Assembly: GCA_922989275.2 (NCBI GenBank)
Contig: OV277872.1
Coordinates: 26,924,119 to 26,988,118 of the forward strand
Origin: Gari tellinella
Lineage: Eukaryota > Mollusca > Bivalvia > Cardiida > Psammobiidae
Direction of reading: 5' to 3'
Length of the DNA stretch: 64,000 nucleotides
The translations under genes and the position numbers were made by a program. The notes beneath the pieces were generated by a model, which searched no databases, was not told the DNA's origin, and saw only the letters and a program-made list of their open reading frames with translations. Below are positions 40,908 to 51,420 of the stretch, in pieces; positions within the stretch are counted from its first letter, which is position 1, and each line of letters starts with the position of its first letter.

Positions 40908-41159
40908 TTAACCCAATACCCAATAAATACGCCTTTTTATGCCTTTATTTATATGCTCCACTGAAGAAAATAGTTCCAATTTAAACAGTCATGGATGTGA
41001 ACCATGAGAAATATTAGCTATATCCTAGCAGATTGTAGCCTAAAGCAGACTGAAAGTAAAGCAGAATGTGCCTTAAGGCACATTCTACTTTACCTTTAAC
41101 CTGCTTTAAGTGGTCACCTATTTTCAATAATAGAAACAGGCTATGGAATAATTGGTTAA
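40908..41159 (-). mobile_element. D-family MITE, full copy (D9)
   Basis: TTAACCCAATACCCAATAAA ... GGAATAATTGGTTAA, 252 bp, TTAA both sides. Core 41042-41112 with apex GTGCCTTAAGGCAC. Confidence 0.87.
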
Positions 41160-41169
41160 CACTATATAA

Positions 41170-41240
41170 ACTCTTCGAGACAATTCTAATGAGTAGTCAC
41201 ACCATAGAGTTTGATGCAAACATTAAGGCATATGTATCTG
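41170..41240. mobile_element. G-family MITE fragment next to the zinc-finger gene (G3)
   Basis: TTCGAGACAATTCTAATGAG, then TAGTCACACCATAGAGTTTG and ATCTGG near the end: right half only, 12 bp beyond the stop codon. Confidence 0.55.
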
Positions 41241-41251
41241 GTTTTTCACCT

Positions 41252-42451
41252 TTATGAATCCTCCAGAGGGCATGTATGTTTCTTCCAATGAACAGTCAAT
41301 GAATATTTATGAGCAAATGATTCACCGCATACATCACACTTATAAGGTTTCTCTCCGGTATGGATCCTCGAATGTACAGTTAAAATGGATTTCTGTGAAA
41401 ATGACTTTTTGCATACATCACATTTGTATGGTTTTTCCCCTGTATGTTTTTTCCAATGGACAGTCAGTGTATATTTATTAGCAAAGGAATCACCGCATAC
41501 ATCACACTGGTAAGGTTTCTCTCCTGTATGGATCCTCGAATGTATAGTTAAACAGGATTTCTGTAAAAATGACTTTTTGCATACATCACATGTGTATGGT
41601 TTTTCTCCTGTATGTTTCTTCCAATGGATATTCAATGAAAATTTATGAGCAAACGATTCTCCACAAACAGCACACTTGTAAGGTCTCTCTCCTGTATGTA
41701 CCCTCAAATGTTCAGTTAAAGTATTTTTTTTAGCAAACGATTTACCACACACGGTACATGTGTGAGGCTTCTCCCCTGTGTGTGTGCTTGAATGTTGAGT
41801 TACATCATATTTCTGTCTAAATGAAACACCACACACATCACACTTATAAGGTTTTTCTCCTGTATGTATTCTAATATGAACAGTTAAATAGTACTTGCGT
41901 AGAAACAACGCTCCGCACCAATCGCATTTGTAGGATCTCTTACCTGTATGTACTATTGAATGATCCTTCAAACTACTACTTCCACTGAACGATTCACCAC
42001 ACACAGTAAACTTGTAAGGTTTCTCTCCTGTGTGTATCCTCATATGCCTGGTTAAGTCACTTTTTTGAGTAAACAATTCTCCACATACATCACACTCGTG
42101 AGGCCTCTCTCCTGTATGTATCATCAAATGCCTAGTCAAACTACTTTTATGAGTAAACGATTCTCCACAAATATTACACTTGTGAGGTCTCTCTCCTGTA
42201 TGTATCTTCAAATGCCTAGTCAAACTATTTTTACTAGTAAACAAACTTTCACACACATCACACTTGTACGGTCTCTCTCCTGTATGCATCCTCATATGTA
42301 AGTCTAAATTCCATTTCAACGAAAATAACTTTGCACACACACCACATTCGTACGGCTTCTCTCCAGTATGTAGCTTCATATGCTGCGTTAAATTACGTTT
42401 GTTTTTCAACAACACTCCACATAAAAAACATTTCTCTCCATTATTAGCCAT
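41252..42451 (-). CDS. Poly-C2H2 zinc-finger protein (14 fingers)
   Basis: A 399-residue frame from ATG at 42451 to TAA at 41254-41252. It is almost wholly a tandem array of 28-residue C2H2 fingers joined by TGEKP/TGERP linkers, so nuclear, sequence-specific DNA binding is expected. I count 14 fingers. Finger 6 (YKFTVCGESF) has Phe in place of the first zinc Cys and its linker is TGKRS, so it is probably degenerate. Fingers 10-14 alternate two types (FAHK..LxxHWKKH and FxQK..LTxHSRIH), a sign of two-finger-unit duplication. No KRAB, SCAN, BTB or ZAD domain is encoded in this exon. An in-frame TAA lies 15 nt before the ATG, supporting the start. A strong acceptor (CTTTTACCTTTCAG) ends at 42595, so the mRNA probably has an upstream 5' exon. 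A partial G element lies just past the stop. Confidence 0.92.
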   Translation of the reverse strand: MANNGEKCFLCGVLLKNKRNLTQHMKLHTGEKPYECGVCAKLFSLKWNLDLHMRMHTGERPYKCDVCESLFTSKNSLTRHLKIHTGERPHKCNICGESFTHKSSLTRHLMIHTGERPHECDVCGELFTQKSDLTRHMRIHTGEKPYKFTVCGESFSGSSSLKDHSIVHTGKRSYKCDWCGALFLRKYYLTVHIRIHTGEKPYKCDVCGVSFRQKYDVTQHSSTHTGEKPHTCTVCGKSFAKKNTLTEHLRVHTGERPYKCAVCGESFAHKFSLNIHWKKHTGEKPYTCDVCKKSFLQKSCLTIHSRIHTGEKPYQCDVCGDSFANKYTLTVHWKKHTGEKPYKCDVCKKSFSQKSILTVHSRIHTGEKPYKCDVCGESFAHKYSLTVHWKKHTCPLEDS

Positions 42452-42594
42452 AGTGTCTGTATGTTACCTTATTGCAAGTCTCCTTGTACTTGACAAATAA
42501 TTTGACATACATCCGTATAATTCACTTCTGAAATTAGCTCATTTACTAATGTCTTATATTGTCGAGAGGGGGTAGAACTGTAGATACTAGATAC

Positions 42595-42610
42595 CTGAAA
42601 GGTAAAAGAG
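42595..42610 (-). other. Predicted 3' splice acceptor upstream of the zinc-finger gene
   Basis: Read on the minus strand, CTTTTACCTTTCAG is followed by GTATCTAG. The stretch from 42594 to the ATG at 42451 would be the 5' end of the coding exon. It contains a 41-codon open stretch ending in TAA just before the ATG, which may be chance. Confidence 0.5.
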
Positions 42611-42733
42611 CCGTGCCATGACAAAAACCTGCCATGACAGCATGATTTCAGTCAGGAAATAGATGGCCATCGATTGCGAGTTGGCTAGTGGCTACCAGTC
42701 TGAAATACAGAAGAGAAAACGTTATTCTTCCAT

Positions 42734-42982
42734 TTAACCCTTTCAACCCTAGTCCCGCATATAGGCGTTCTTTTCAAACAATGTACATGTGAGTAGTACA
42801 CTTGTCCTATGCAAACAGTGAAGACCCTGATTAGAGGGCTCCTAGGAGCCCTCTGATCAGGGTCTTCACTGTTTGCCAAAATGCGAAACATTGCCAAAAA
42901 CAACCTTAAAAGTCAGAAATCGACTAGACTAAAATTGGAAACTGGAATTGTCCATTTAAAGTTTTAGGGAGGAAAGAGTTAA
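42734..42982 (+). mobile_element. I-family MITE, full copy (I7)
   Basis: TTAACCCTTTCAACCCTAG ... GGAGGAAAGAGTTAA, 249 bp. Palindrome 42811-42879: AAACAGTGAAGACCCTGATT with apex GGCTCCTAGGAGCC. Confidence 0.88.
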
Positions 42983-42984
42983 AC

Positions 42985-43162
42985 GCAAAGGCATTGCAAT
43001 GAAATATGAAGAAAATTACAACTTTTTGACAATATTGACTACCATTTTTAATATCAAAATTGGCAAACAGTTTGGAGCCTGAGTTTCCCTGTGTCTCACT
43101 CAGCCTGATCTGGCTCCAAACTGTTTCAATGAAAATAATAGTTTTCAACGTAGGTTTATGGT
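42985..43162. mobile_element. B-type palindrome, termini lost (B8)
   Basis: TTGGCAAACAGTTTGGAGCC ... GGCTCCAAACTGTTTC with a changed apex (GAGTTTCCCTGTGTCTCACTC), followed by AAATAATAGTTTTCAACG as in the B right flank. Confidence 0.55.
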
Positions 43163-43207
43163 GAATTCACCTAGAGACGCCCGCCTAACGAGCTCACCAA
43201 CAATTGG

Positions 43208-43525
43208 ATATATAGTAACCAAAATGGTGAATTCGCCTAGAAAGCAATTATATAGTGAATGTATTTAGCACCTAGTCACATGTTAGGTACCGTTAACATA
43301 ACAAAACATGTTTTCAGGTAATGTTGACTAAGATTGGATAATGAGTGTAGCCCCTGATCATCATATGCATGTGTGAATTTTATATAATATAGGAAAACAA
43401 TAAGGCAAGTTGATCTTTCATTTTATTGACTTGTAATCGGTAGATATACTTGTACTATAAGGTGTGAAATACAATCACTATATAATTGCTTTTTAGGCGA
43501 ATTTACCATTCGGGTTACTATATAT
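43208..43525. mobile_element. W element, 318 bp with about 58-bp inverted ends
   Basis: ATATAGTAACCAAAATGGTG ... CCATTCGGGTTACTATAT, with inner AATTCGCCTAGAAAGCAATT / AATTGCTTTTTAGGCGAATT and TATATAGTGA/TCACTATATA. A partial second copy of the end (TGGTGAATTCACCTAGAG) precedes it at 43160. Family unknown. Confidence 0.75.
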
Positions 43526-43537
43526 CTTATTTACTTA

Positions 43538-43640
43538 CTTAGCGTTGTTTTCTGACACAGGTCCTGGTTGGTCCTCTTCGTCAGACTCTTTTTCTTGGCT
43601 TGCACTGGTGCTTCCGGTTCCTGCATTACTTGTGCAAACT
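43538..43640 (-). other. Candidate short exon with splice donor
   Basis: On the minus strand one frame reads NAGTGSTSASQEKESDEEDQ followed by PGPVSENNAK, an acidic, Ser-rich composition like a disordered protein linker. It ends at a donor-like AA/GTAAGT near 43537. It lies between the LINE 3' end and element W, upstream of the zinc-finger gene, but its phase does not join productively to the next acceptor in the frames tested. It could be noise or a remnant of another gene. Confidence 0.25.
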
Positions 43641-43654
43641 AAATCACTTTTGTA

Positions 43655-44960
43655 ATTATAAAAGTGTTATCATTTTTAGCTGAGATGACATGTTCTGGGA
43701 GGCTATTCCAGATGTTTGCTACTCTCACTGTAAAACTATATTTTCTTACATCTAACCTAGGTCTATGTGAGAAGAGTAATTTTGAGTTACCCCTACCCCA
43801 ATCTCTTTTTGCGTTATCCTTTGTCATTTTTAGGAAACCTGCCACTTCGGGATCGTATACCTGACTTATTATCTATCATATCCCCTATGTATCTACGATA
43901 TTTTAAGGTTGGAAGTTTGAGTTTTTTTATTCTATCCTCATAGGTTAATTCGCTAAAATTTGGGAGTTGTTTTGTGGCTCTACGTTGGACGCCTTCTATT
44001 CGTTCATTGAATCTTTCTTTATGTGGATTCCATACCGAGCTAGCATAGTCTAGATGAGATCTGACAAGGGCTTTATAAAGTGGTAGGAAATTGTTTTGGT
44101 CTAAATTGTCAAAGGTTCTTCTTATAATTGCTGCCATTGAATTTGCTTTCTTAACTTTTTCACAGATGTGATGTTCAAAACTTAACTTGTTATCAACTAT
44201 GACTCCTATGTCTTTTTCTTGGGTTATACGATCCAGTTCATTGTTCATTAATTTATATGTAAAACTGCTTGGTGGTTTGTGTTTCCCTACATGTAGGAAC
44301 TTGCATTTCTCTGGATGGAATTTGAGGAGCCATTTATTACTCCAGTTTGTGAGGCTTTCCAGGTCCTCCTGTAGTATCTCTCTATCTTTATCTTCCTTAA
44401 TTTCCTTATAAATTTTAGTATCGTCTGCAAATAGGAATACTGTCGAGTTGACTAGGTCGGGTAAGTCGTTTATATGACAAACAGTATGGGACCAATGACG
44501 GACCCTTGGGGTATACCTGATGTAACTTTTTGCCAGTTAGAGGTTTGATCATTTATTGTGACCTGTTGTCTTCTGTCAGTTAAGAAGTCTTCAATCCACT
44601 TGATGACATCTTCATTGACTTTGTATGCTTCTAATTTTTTAGCAGTCTATTTATAAATGGGGGACAGTATCAAACGCCTTTTGGTAGTCCATATATATAC
44701 AGTCAATTCCCTCACCTCGGTCTAAGGCCTCAGTCCATTCGTCCAGCACCTTAATTAATTGTAGGGAAGTTGATCTTCCGGATATAAAGCCATATTGCTT
44801 ATCAGTAAATAGTTTGTTTATCCTAAAGTGTTCTATGACTATGAGGTGGTCCCTAACTAGCCTTTCCATTACTTTACCTATAACAGAAGTTAGGCTTACC
44901 GGTCGATAGTTGCTGGCCAGTGATTTATTTCCCTTTAACACCTTATTGTGGGCAAATTTG
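43655..44960 (-). pseudogene. LINE reverse transcriptase, broken copy 1 (jockey/CR1-like)
   Basis: Minus-strand fragments of a non-LTR retrotransposon RT in order: 44941-44651 with NYRPVSLTSVIGKVMERLV and motif A (MDYQKAFDTVPH); then SGIPQGSVIGP (about 44490-44526); the catalytic motif FADD (about 44425); and the C-terminal region 44248-43655 (DIGVIVDNKLSFEHH, LVRSHLDYASSVWNPH, FTVRVANIWNSLPEHV). A frameshift follows motif A near 44650 and another lies just after motif B near 44475, so no active enzyme is encoded. The endonuclease half is missing; the copy is 5'-truncated at about 44960. Clade assignment rests on motif style only. Confidence 0.85.
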
Positions 44961-45084
44961 TTACCAAGGCTAATTCATCAGCATCCTTAACGTAAACGCA
45001 GTTTTTAAACTTATTTGGAAAGAAAACATTTTCACTAAGTTAACACATGTACTCTGCACATGGGGCACAAACTGCTATTCTTAA

Positions 45085-45215
45085 CAGCAAACAGTGTTAG
45101 CTGTAAACACTACATGTACACTACAGCTTATTGCATTTCAAACAGTGTAGATCAAGGCCAGCCGCTGAGTCAAAGACACGGCGGCTGGTCTGGATCTACA
45201 CTGTTTCACACAAAC
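45085..45215. mobile_element. I-type MITE core with a different apex (I8)
   Basis: Arms CAAACAGTGTAGATCAAGG and GGTCTGGATCTACACTGTTT are I-type, but the apex stem is CCAGCCGC ... GCGGCTGG instead of the usual GGGCTCC pair. Confidence 0.6.
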
Positions 45216-45252
45216 AGGCATCTAAAGTATTTTATGTATAGCTGTACTGAGT

Positions 45253-45320
45253 CGAGTCAGGGGCATAGCTTGGCCGAAATGAAAGTGTAGGCATATATTT
45301 TCTAGGGGGTCCGGGGGGCA

Positions 45321-45357
<37 letters not shown>

Positions 45358-46250
45358 AACATTTTGAGTTCTACAACACTGTAGACGCATTTAAGGAGGG
45401 TCTGGGGGGACATTTATATGAAGAATTAATGAAATGAAAAGCTTCAAACAACAGACAATTTTAATTGTGTGCAAAGGAATATGTCTGCATATTTCTTGAA
45501 AAAAAAACCACCAAAAAACAACCCCACGTCAATTAGTATAGCATAGGGTCTGATGCCGTAAATTGTTCATTAACAGACTCGCTACTTGAAATTATTTGGA
45601 TGTAACTTTCTTTTCGGGACAAATTGATCGAGCACACTACAGGCCTGTATGAAATCCAAAGTAACTATACCAATTTATGAACTCACTCTTACTAGAAGGG
45701 GATTGGGGAGGGTTGATTCCTAGATAGCCTCTGGCTTGTTCTGAGGGCGTTTTTGTGCATCCAAGAGTAAAATTCTGCCATAAATATATGTAAAAACTCG
45801 GCTGAAAATGGCATAAATGTTCTGTTCCAGGTTATTATAATGTAATTGTTGACAGGTTGTCTTCCATTTATCTCTAAGTTAGACTCTAACACCACCCTAT
45901 TCCTATTTTATTGCATTTTTTTTACTTTTTGAATTGGCGCCAGTATGAGGACAGTGTGTATGCGGTAGTGCGTGTGTTTGCATAAGGCAGCTACATGTAC
46001 AATTGTACCAGCGTGCCAACAGGTGATTAGACCAATTAATACATGTAAGTGTACGTTTTCTTACTAGGGGGGTCCTGGGGTATAATTTTTATTCCTAGAT
46101 AGTCTCTAGGTGCGTTCTGAGGTCTTTTCCCGTGTTTGATAATGGCAAAATACTAACATGAATATATGTAAAAAAATAATTGGGTTCACCTCTAACAACC
46201 CTTAGATGAATAGATGTCAATTTTATTGCCTTTTCTGCATTTTTAACCTT
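45253..46250. repeat. Poly-C-bearing repeat and 364-bp direct duplication
   Basis: 45320-45357 is an almost pure run of over 30 C after GGGGGTCCGGGGGGCATG. The segments 45694-45800 and 46058-46175 share CTTACTAG..GGG, ATTCCTAGATAGTCTCT and AATATATGTAAAAA. Gly/Pro-rich frames over the C-run are artefacts. Confidence 0.55.
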
Positions 46251-46254
46251 TTTG

Positions 46255-46690
46255 GCTCACCTGAGCTAGCTCAGGGTGAGCTTTTGCAATCCTTGAATCA
46301 TATAAGTTGAATGTCCGGCGTCAGTCGTCCGTATTGCGGCGTCAACAATTTTAGTGTTTACACTCTAGAGGCCACAATATTTATCCAATCTTTCTCAAAC
46401 TTGCTCAGATGGTATATTGCCTTAAGAGCTTGGATGAGTTCGATTATGGTTGAAATCGGACAAATAGGTCAAGAGTTATCTACCTTTGAACTGCTGAAAA
46501 TGCCATATTTAACAGTGTTTACACTTTAGAGGCAACCATATTTATCCAATCTTTCTAAAACTTGTCCAGATTGTATATGACCATAAGAGTTCGGATGAGT
46601 TCAATTATTGTTGAAATCGGATAAATAGATCAAGAGTTATCTACCTTTGAATTGCTGAAAATACCATATTTAATCTTTATTTATGGTCGG
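46255..46690 (-). repeat. U-type dispersed repeat (U5)
   Basis: Starts GGCTCACCTGAGCTAGCTC. Two units of about 165 bp share ATTTATCCAATCTTTCT and CAAGAGTTATCTACCTTTGA. Confidence 0.6.
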
Positions 46691-46726
46691 TTTCAGTCAA
46701 ACATACTAACACTAGCTTTAAGCTAT

Positions 46727-47590
46727 TTCAACTTCAACTTCTTTCAGCCGAACAATCAGTTTTGATTATAACTGGCAGGCGCTGTCAGGATACAGTGTGT
46801 TAAAAATATTAGAAGTGCAAGGTTAAAAGATAAAAAAGATCATAGCTAAAAGATAAAAGATAGTTAAAAACAATGCAGAACTGGTTTATGGTTTGTATGT
46901 AGCCAGTCCACTCTCAAAAGACTGGAGAGAGGGACTGGACTGGACATGCAGTGGTAGGCTGTTCCAAAGTCTAATGGTCCGGGGGAAATATGAATTTTGA
47001 TGGTACTGTGTTTTCGACTGAGCAATGAGATAGTTGAAGTTCCTGGTTGTTAAAAGATGATGATGGTCTACTGAAATGAGATGTCCCCTGATCTTGTAGA
47101 ACATGACCAAAGCAGAGTGATTTCTCCTTTGTTCAAGTGTCTGCCAGTTCAGGGCTGTTATCATATCTGACACACTACTTGTAAATTGGTAGTCATTAAA
47201 AACATAGCGAGCTGCTGATCTCTGCACCATTTCAAGTTTATGGGTGAGATAGTGTTGCCATGGGTGCAAGATGGTGGAACAGTATTCGACTTGAGGGCGG
47301 ACATACGTTTTATAAGCAGTTTCTTTTACTTTCTTGTTGTTTGTTTTTACGTTTCTTTTGATAAACCTTAGAGTGTTGTTTGCTTTTGCTGTAATGTTGT
47401 TGATGTGATTTGACCAGGACAAGTTTTTGTTTAGGGTGACTCCAAGGTATTTGGCGGTATCGGTTGAGCGGTGTGTTGTGTAGGCTGTAAGGGTAGATGA
47501 CAGGGTGCCTCTTTCTAGAAATTCTCAACACTTCACATTTATCCGGATTGAATTTCATGGACCACTCTCTTTCGACATAACAAGATTATC
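46727..47590 (-). pseudogene. LINE reverse transcriptase, broken copy 2 (3' end only)
   Basis: The end of an RT frame: MKFNPDKCEVLRISRKR at 47558, then after a frameshift near 47420 the C-terminal part to 46886 (YVRPQVEYCSTILHPWQ, QRSAARYVFNDY, RTIRLWNSLPLHVQ). The catalytic core is absent, so this is a 5'-truncated insertion. The stretch 46727-46885 resembles the 3' UTR of copy 3 (AAGATAAAAGAT runs and a TTGAAG/TTGATG-type tail), so the two belong to related families. Confidence 0.85.
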
Positions 47591-48317
47591 CAGAAAGGTA
47601 TTTAGCTATCAAGCTTCAGTACAACAGCTGAGCGATATCAGGGCCTTCAGGCCCTCTTGTTTATTTTTTGGACTTCTTAAAAACAGTGTAGGCACGTGCC
47701 TAGGTTCCCGGTTATACGATCCCATCTAAATACAAGTGTAGACTGTAGTGTAGTAAAAGTTTTAATGCGCGTTCAATCCAATTTGCAAAAGACAGGGCTG
47801 GCTGTTTCACAGCCTATTGAATTGATATTGAGAATGATGGTCAGTTTATTGTACGATTGACTACCGACAAAGTTCCTGCCTTGTCACTTTCTGTGCTTCG
47901 CTTGGTGATATGCATTCCTCCAACACGTCAAATTGTTTTCCCCATCTATCTTAAAGATATTGTAAATGTTGCAAGAGGCTCTAAATAGGGATAGAATAAA
48001 ACGCCGTCGATGAGGATGTGGTATAAAACCCCGACCCTCTCCTCTCCGTTTTTGAGAATACCAAGTTGTTTCCTTAGGCCAAAAAAACAACAAAAACACA
48101 TGTGTTTCCGGTAACCCGACTGATACTTGTATTTTCCTCTCAACCTAAATTCTCACCCGGCGCACGTGACAAGCGTTTTTAGGAGCGTATGAGCTATGTG
48201 AGCTATTCTCTATTTAATTAAAAATAAAACCAAAACCCCAACTAATTTTATAGACGTTTATAAGTGTTTTAAAAATTGATTGTTGTATAAATATCTAAGT
48301 GAATTTTGCTCTTAACA
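47591..48317. other. Mostly unassigned between LINE copies 2 and 3
   Basis: 47625-47662 (minus: ACAAGAGGGCCTGAAGGCCC) is a U-type start fragment. No gene or other repeat recognised. Confidence 0.4.
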
Positions 48318-50585
48318 TCAACATCAACATCAATTGTATACTCCCGAACAATCAAAACAGATTATGATTGGGAGGCGCGTTGTCTGGGAAAGACAGTGTT
48401 AGTAAAGTGTTAAATTAAAAGATCATAGATAAGAGATAGATAAAACTTTTTACAGAATGTACAGAAATAGGGTGCAAGGTTAAGTTAAAAGATAAAAGCA
48501 AGCTCTCAGCGCTTAGAATGTGACTGCTCCCAGTCCCACCCTAAAGGCATCTAGACTGGGGCTTGATTTAGTTTGACCTGGGAGGTTATTCCAATATCGT
48601 ATAGTTCTGGGGGAAACGAGTTCATGTGGTATTGGGTACGAGACTGTGGTATTAGGAAATTAAGGTATCTGGTTGGAGTGAGGTGGTGGTGATCAACATA
48701 GACTAGTTGGCGCTGTATTTTGTATAGCATAAGTAGGGAGTTATGAATTCGACGTTGTTCTAAAGTGTTCCAGTGAAGTGTAAGAATCATTTGTGACACG
48801 CTACTTGTGTAATCATAGTCGTTGAAAATGTATCTGGCTGCTGCACGTTGGACACTTTCTACTTTGTTGGTGAGGTGTTTTTGCCAGGGGTGCCAAATGA
48901 CAGAGCAGTATTCCAGTTGAGGGCGAACATAAGTCATGTATGCAGCTTCTTTGGTATTTTGTTTGGAAGTCTTAATATTTCGTTTAATAAATCGTAGCGT
49001 GTTTTTTGCCTTTGCAACAGTATTGTCAATATGTCCAGTCCAGTTCAAGTCTTTATTAATGTTAACCCCTATAAGTACTTGGCATTGTCTGTGTCCTTTA
49101 GAACTATGTTATGGAGTCTGTAGGGATAAATAACTGTCTTTTTCTTTCTTGTGATGCGTAAGACTTCGCATTTGTCCTCGTTGAAGTCCATTGACCAATC
49201 CCTCTCCCACTGTTCTAGTCTGTCAAGGTCTTTTTGTAAGTCTGACGCGTCGCCCTGGGATTTAACCGTCAGGTACAAGATCGTATCATCCGCGAAGAGT
49301 CGTGCACGGCTTTTGATGCTGTCCGGTAAGTCGTTTATGTAGGCGAGAAAGAGACATGGGCCGACCACCGAGCCCTGGGGAACTCCAGAAAGGACTGGTG
49401 CTTCCTCGGAGAGATGACCTTCCACTGCAACTCTCTGTGACCTTCCAGTGAGAAAAGATCTAATCCATTGTAATACCTGTGTATTAACACCAAATTTTTT
49501 CAACTTGTGGATTAGTTTATTGTGGTCTACCTTGTCAAAGGCCTTTGAAAAGTCCATGACTATTACGTCAGTTTGTCTGCCACTTTCCATTGAGTCGAAA
49601 ACTTCCTGTGTGAAGGATATCAACTGTGTCTCACAGCTGCGCTTGGACCTGAAACCGTGCTGGTAGGGGATAGAAGTTCATAATGATCAAAGTGATTCAT
49701 TAGACTGGATACAATTATATGTTCTAGAAGTTTGGAGGCGATGCAGGTCAAAGAGATAGGTCTATAATTGCTTGCTTTAGATCATGGCCTGTTCAGCCAG
49801 CCTTCCGCTTACCGAGCGGACGGTCGCTCGCTTGCTCGGCGAGCGTTATGCGAGTGGAAGGTATCAGTACGTAACAGTTGCTAGTTGTATTACAGTACAC
49901 TCTAGGGGGCGCAAGCTGTGCTTGTTGAACGATAGCGAGCATACAGCAAGCGCTAGGTTTCCGCTAGGTTTCCGCTCGATGATCTTGAACATGGGGCTGG
50001 GGCCTTTTTTGAAGACAGGTGCAATAATGGCCTTTCTCCAGTCTGAGGGGACAGTGCCAAAATTTAGGGACATCTGAAATATTTTGCTAAGTACAGGTGC
50101 TACCTCTGTGTGGAGCTCTTTGGGGAGTCTTGGTGAAAGTTCGTCAGGTCCAGAGGCCTTATTTGGGGAGAGACCACAGAGAAGTTTCTGTACACCATCT
50201 ACAGAGATGGAGATGGGGGACATTTGGGTCCTAACAGGGTCTATCCAATCACTACAGATCTGTTTGAGACTCAACGGTTGTGGCTGGGTAAAGACCGACT
50301 CAAACTGTCTGTTTAGCACATTTGCTTTTTCAATGGGGTCTGTGTATGTAATTCCTTAATTCTGATTTTAGTGGTGAAATTCCAAAACCTTCTGATTTAT
50401 TGTGTTTAATAAAGGAGTAGAATTTCTTATTTCTACCTGGTTGTGAATCGCCATCAAAGATGACAGATTCGAGGTAACTCCAGTAAGATGCTCTTGCTTG
50501 TTTCTGAACGGCTGCTTTAATGTCTTTGAATTTAGAAAGTAGTCTAGGGTCTGCGTTACGTCTGTCATAAGGTTCCTTCATTGCA
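48318..50585 (-). pseudogene. LINE reverse transcriptase, broken copy 3 with an insertion
   Basis: The longest LINE copy. Pieces in order on the minus strand: 50581-50330 (pre-RT linker, NKKFYSFIKHNKSEGFG), 50319-49985 (SPNKASGPDELSPRL, DWRKAIIAPVFKKGP), 49785-49624 (YRPISLTCIASKLLEHI), 49623-49069 (motif A VMDFSKAFDKVDH, motif B SGVPQGSVVGP, motif C FADD) and 49048-48551 (YVRPQLEYCSVIWHPWQ). Frameshifts near 50325 and 49060 and an insertion at 49786-49975 break it. It lacks the endonuclease. The 3' end carries a (TTGATG)n tail at about 48318-48336, consistent with LINE integration. Confidence 0.87.
49786..49975. mobile_element. Unrecognised insertion inside LINE copy 3
   Basis: About 190 bp interrupts the RT frame between the APVFKKG block and the YRPISLT block. 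It is much more GC-rich than its surroundings, with CGAGCG/CGCTCG motifs, a short inner palindrome (CTCGGCGAGCG region) and a tandem duplication of GCTAGGTTTCC near its right end. GATCAT and ATGATC flank it. No family recognised. Confidence 0.5.
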
Positions 50586-50697
50586 GATATGCTCTAGTAA
50601 AGTAACCACTAACGCATTCAACATGCAGACAACACATTTCATAGCCACATCTGACATGCATACAGCATATTTCAAAACTTAATGCATTCAATCGGTT

Positions 50698-50826
50698 ACC
50701 AGACGTTTCGCTACCCGGCCCCGGACGTTTTGCTACAGTCGTTTAGCTACCCAACGGGAAGTCGTTTCGCTACCCCGGACGTTTTGCTACCTGTATGTTT
50801 TGCTACCGAGTAACTATTTTAGGGAA
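50698..50826. repeat. GTTTCGCTACC repeat cluster (Y1)
   Basis: CGTTTCGCTACC, CGTTTTGCTAC and CGTTTAGCTACC recur six times with ACCCGG/CCCGG spacers. An inverted relative (GGTAGCGAAACGACTTCCCG) lies at 55988-56030. Confidence 0.65.
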
Positions 50827-51334
50827 AACTATTATATCGATCTCTATTAGAACTCGAGAAACAACTCAGTTCATTAATAAAGAAATATGATATTATTTGA
50901 TGGTCAATTATCAAAAAATACTAAAGATAGTGGGGTAAAAGCGTTAGATTACCAAAATATACTTAAAGAAGAGGGGGAGGGGGGGGGGGGGGGGGGTTGG
51001 GAAGCGCCAAATTCAGAGTTAACACTGTGTGTATTTAATGCAAGGGCCCAGAAAAGTGTAAAATAGAGTAATCAAATTGGATTGAACGTTTTCTCACTAA
51101 ATAATGCTGGCATCGCATTGAGCAGATTTACATCGTCTATGATGAGCACCGTGCTTTATCATTGAGTGCATGGACATATAACCCGCACGTGCTGATTCGA
51201 TGAGCGATTAAGACAACACTTAGCAATCAAAGTGATTACATTCATTTTTCTTATAACTGTAGCCAATTTACCTGAACTTTATACTTAACAATTAAATTGG
51301 CCATTAGGCCCTTTGAATATACCTCTTCCCCATG
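50827..51334. other. Unassigned; contains a poly-G tract
   Basis: 50970-50997 is G-rich (over 20 consecutive G). No other feature seen. Confidence 0.5.
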
Positions 51335-51420
51335 TCACTGTTTTTATGGTCGGTTCGGAACTTCGGATCCTTGCGTAACGCAGCGTCTGATCAGGTTTCA
51401 AACTGTTTAACACTCATTAT
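51335..51420. mobile_element. A-type core, degenerate (A22)
   Basis: TTCGGATCCTTGCGTAACGC, then AGCGTCTGATCAGGTTTC and AAACTGTTTAACACTC: right arm good, left arm deleted. Confidence 0.5.
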
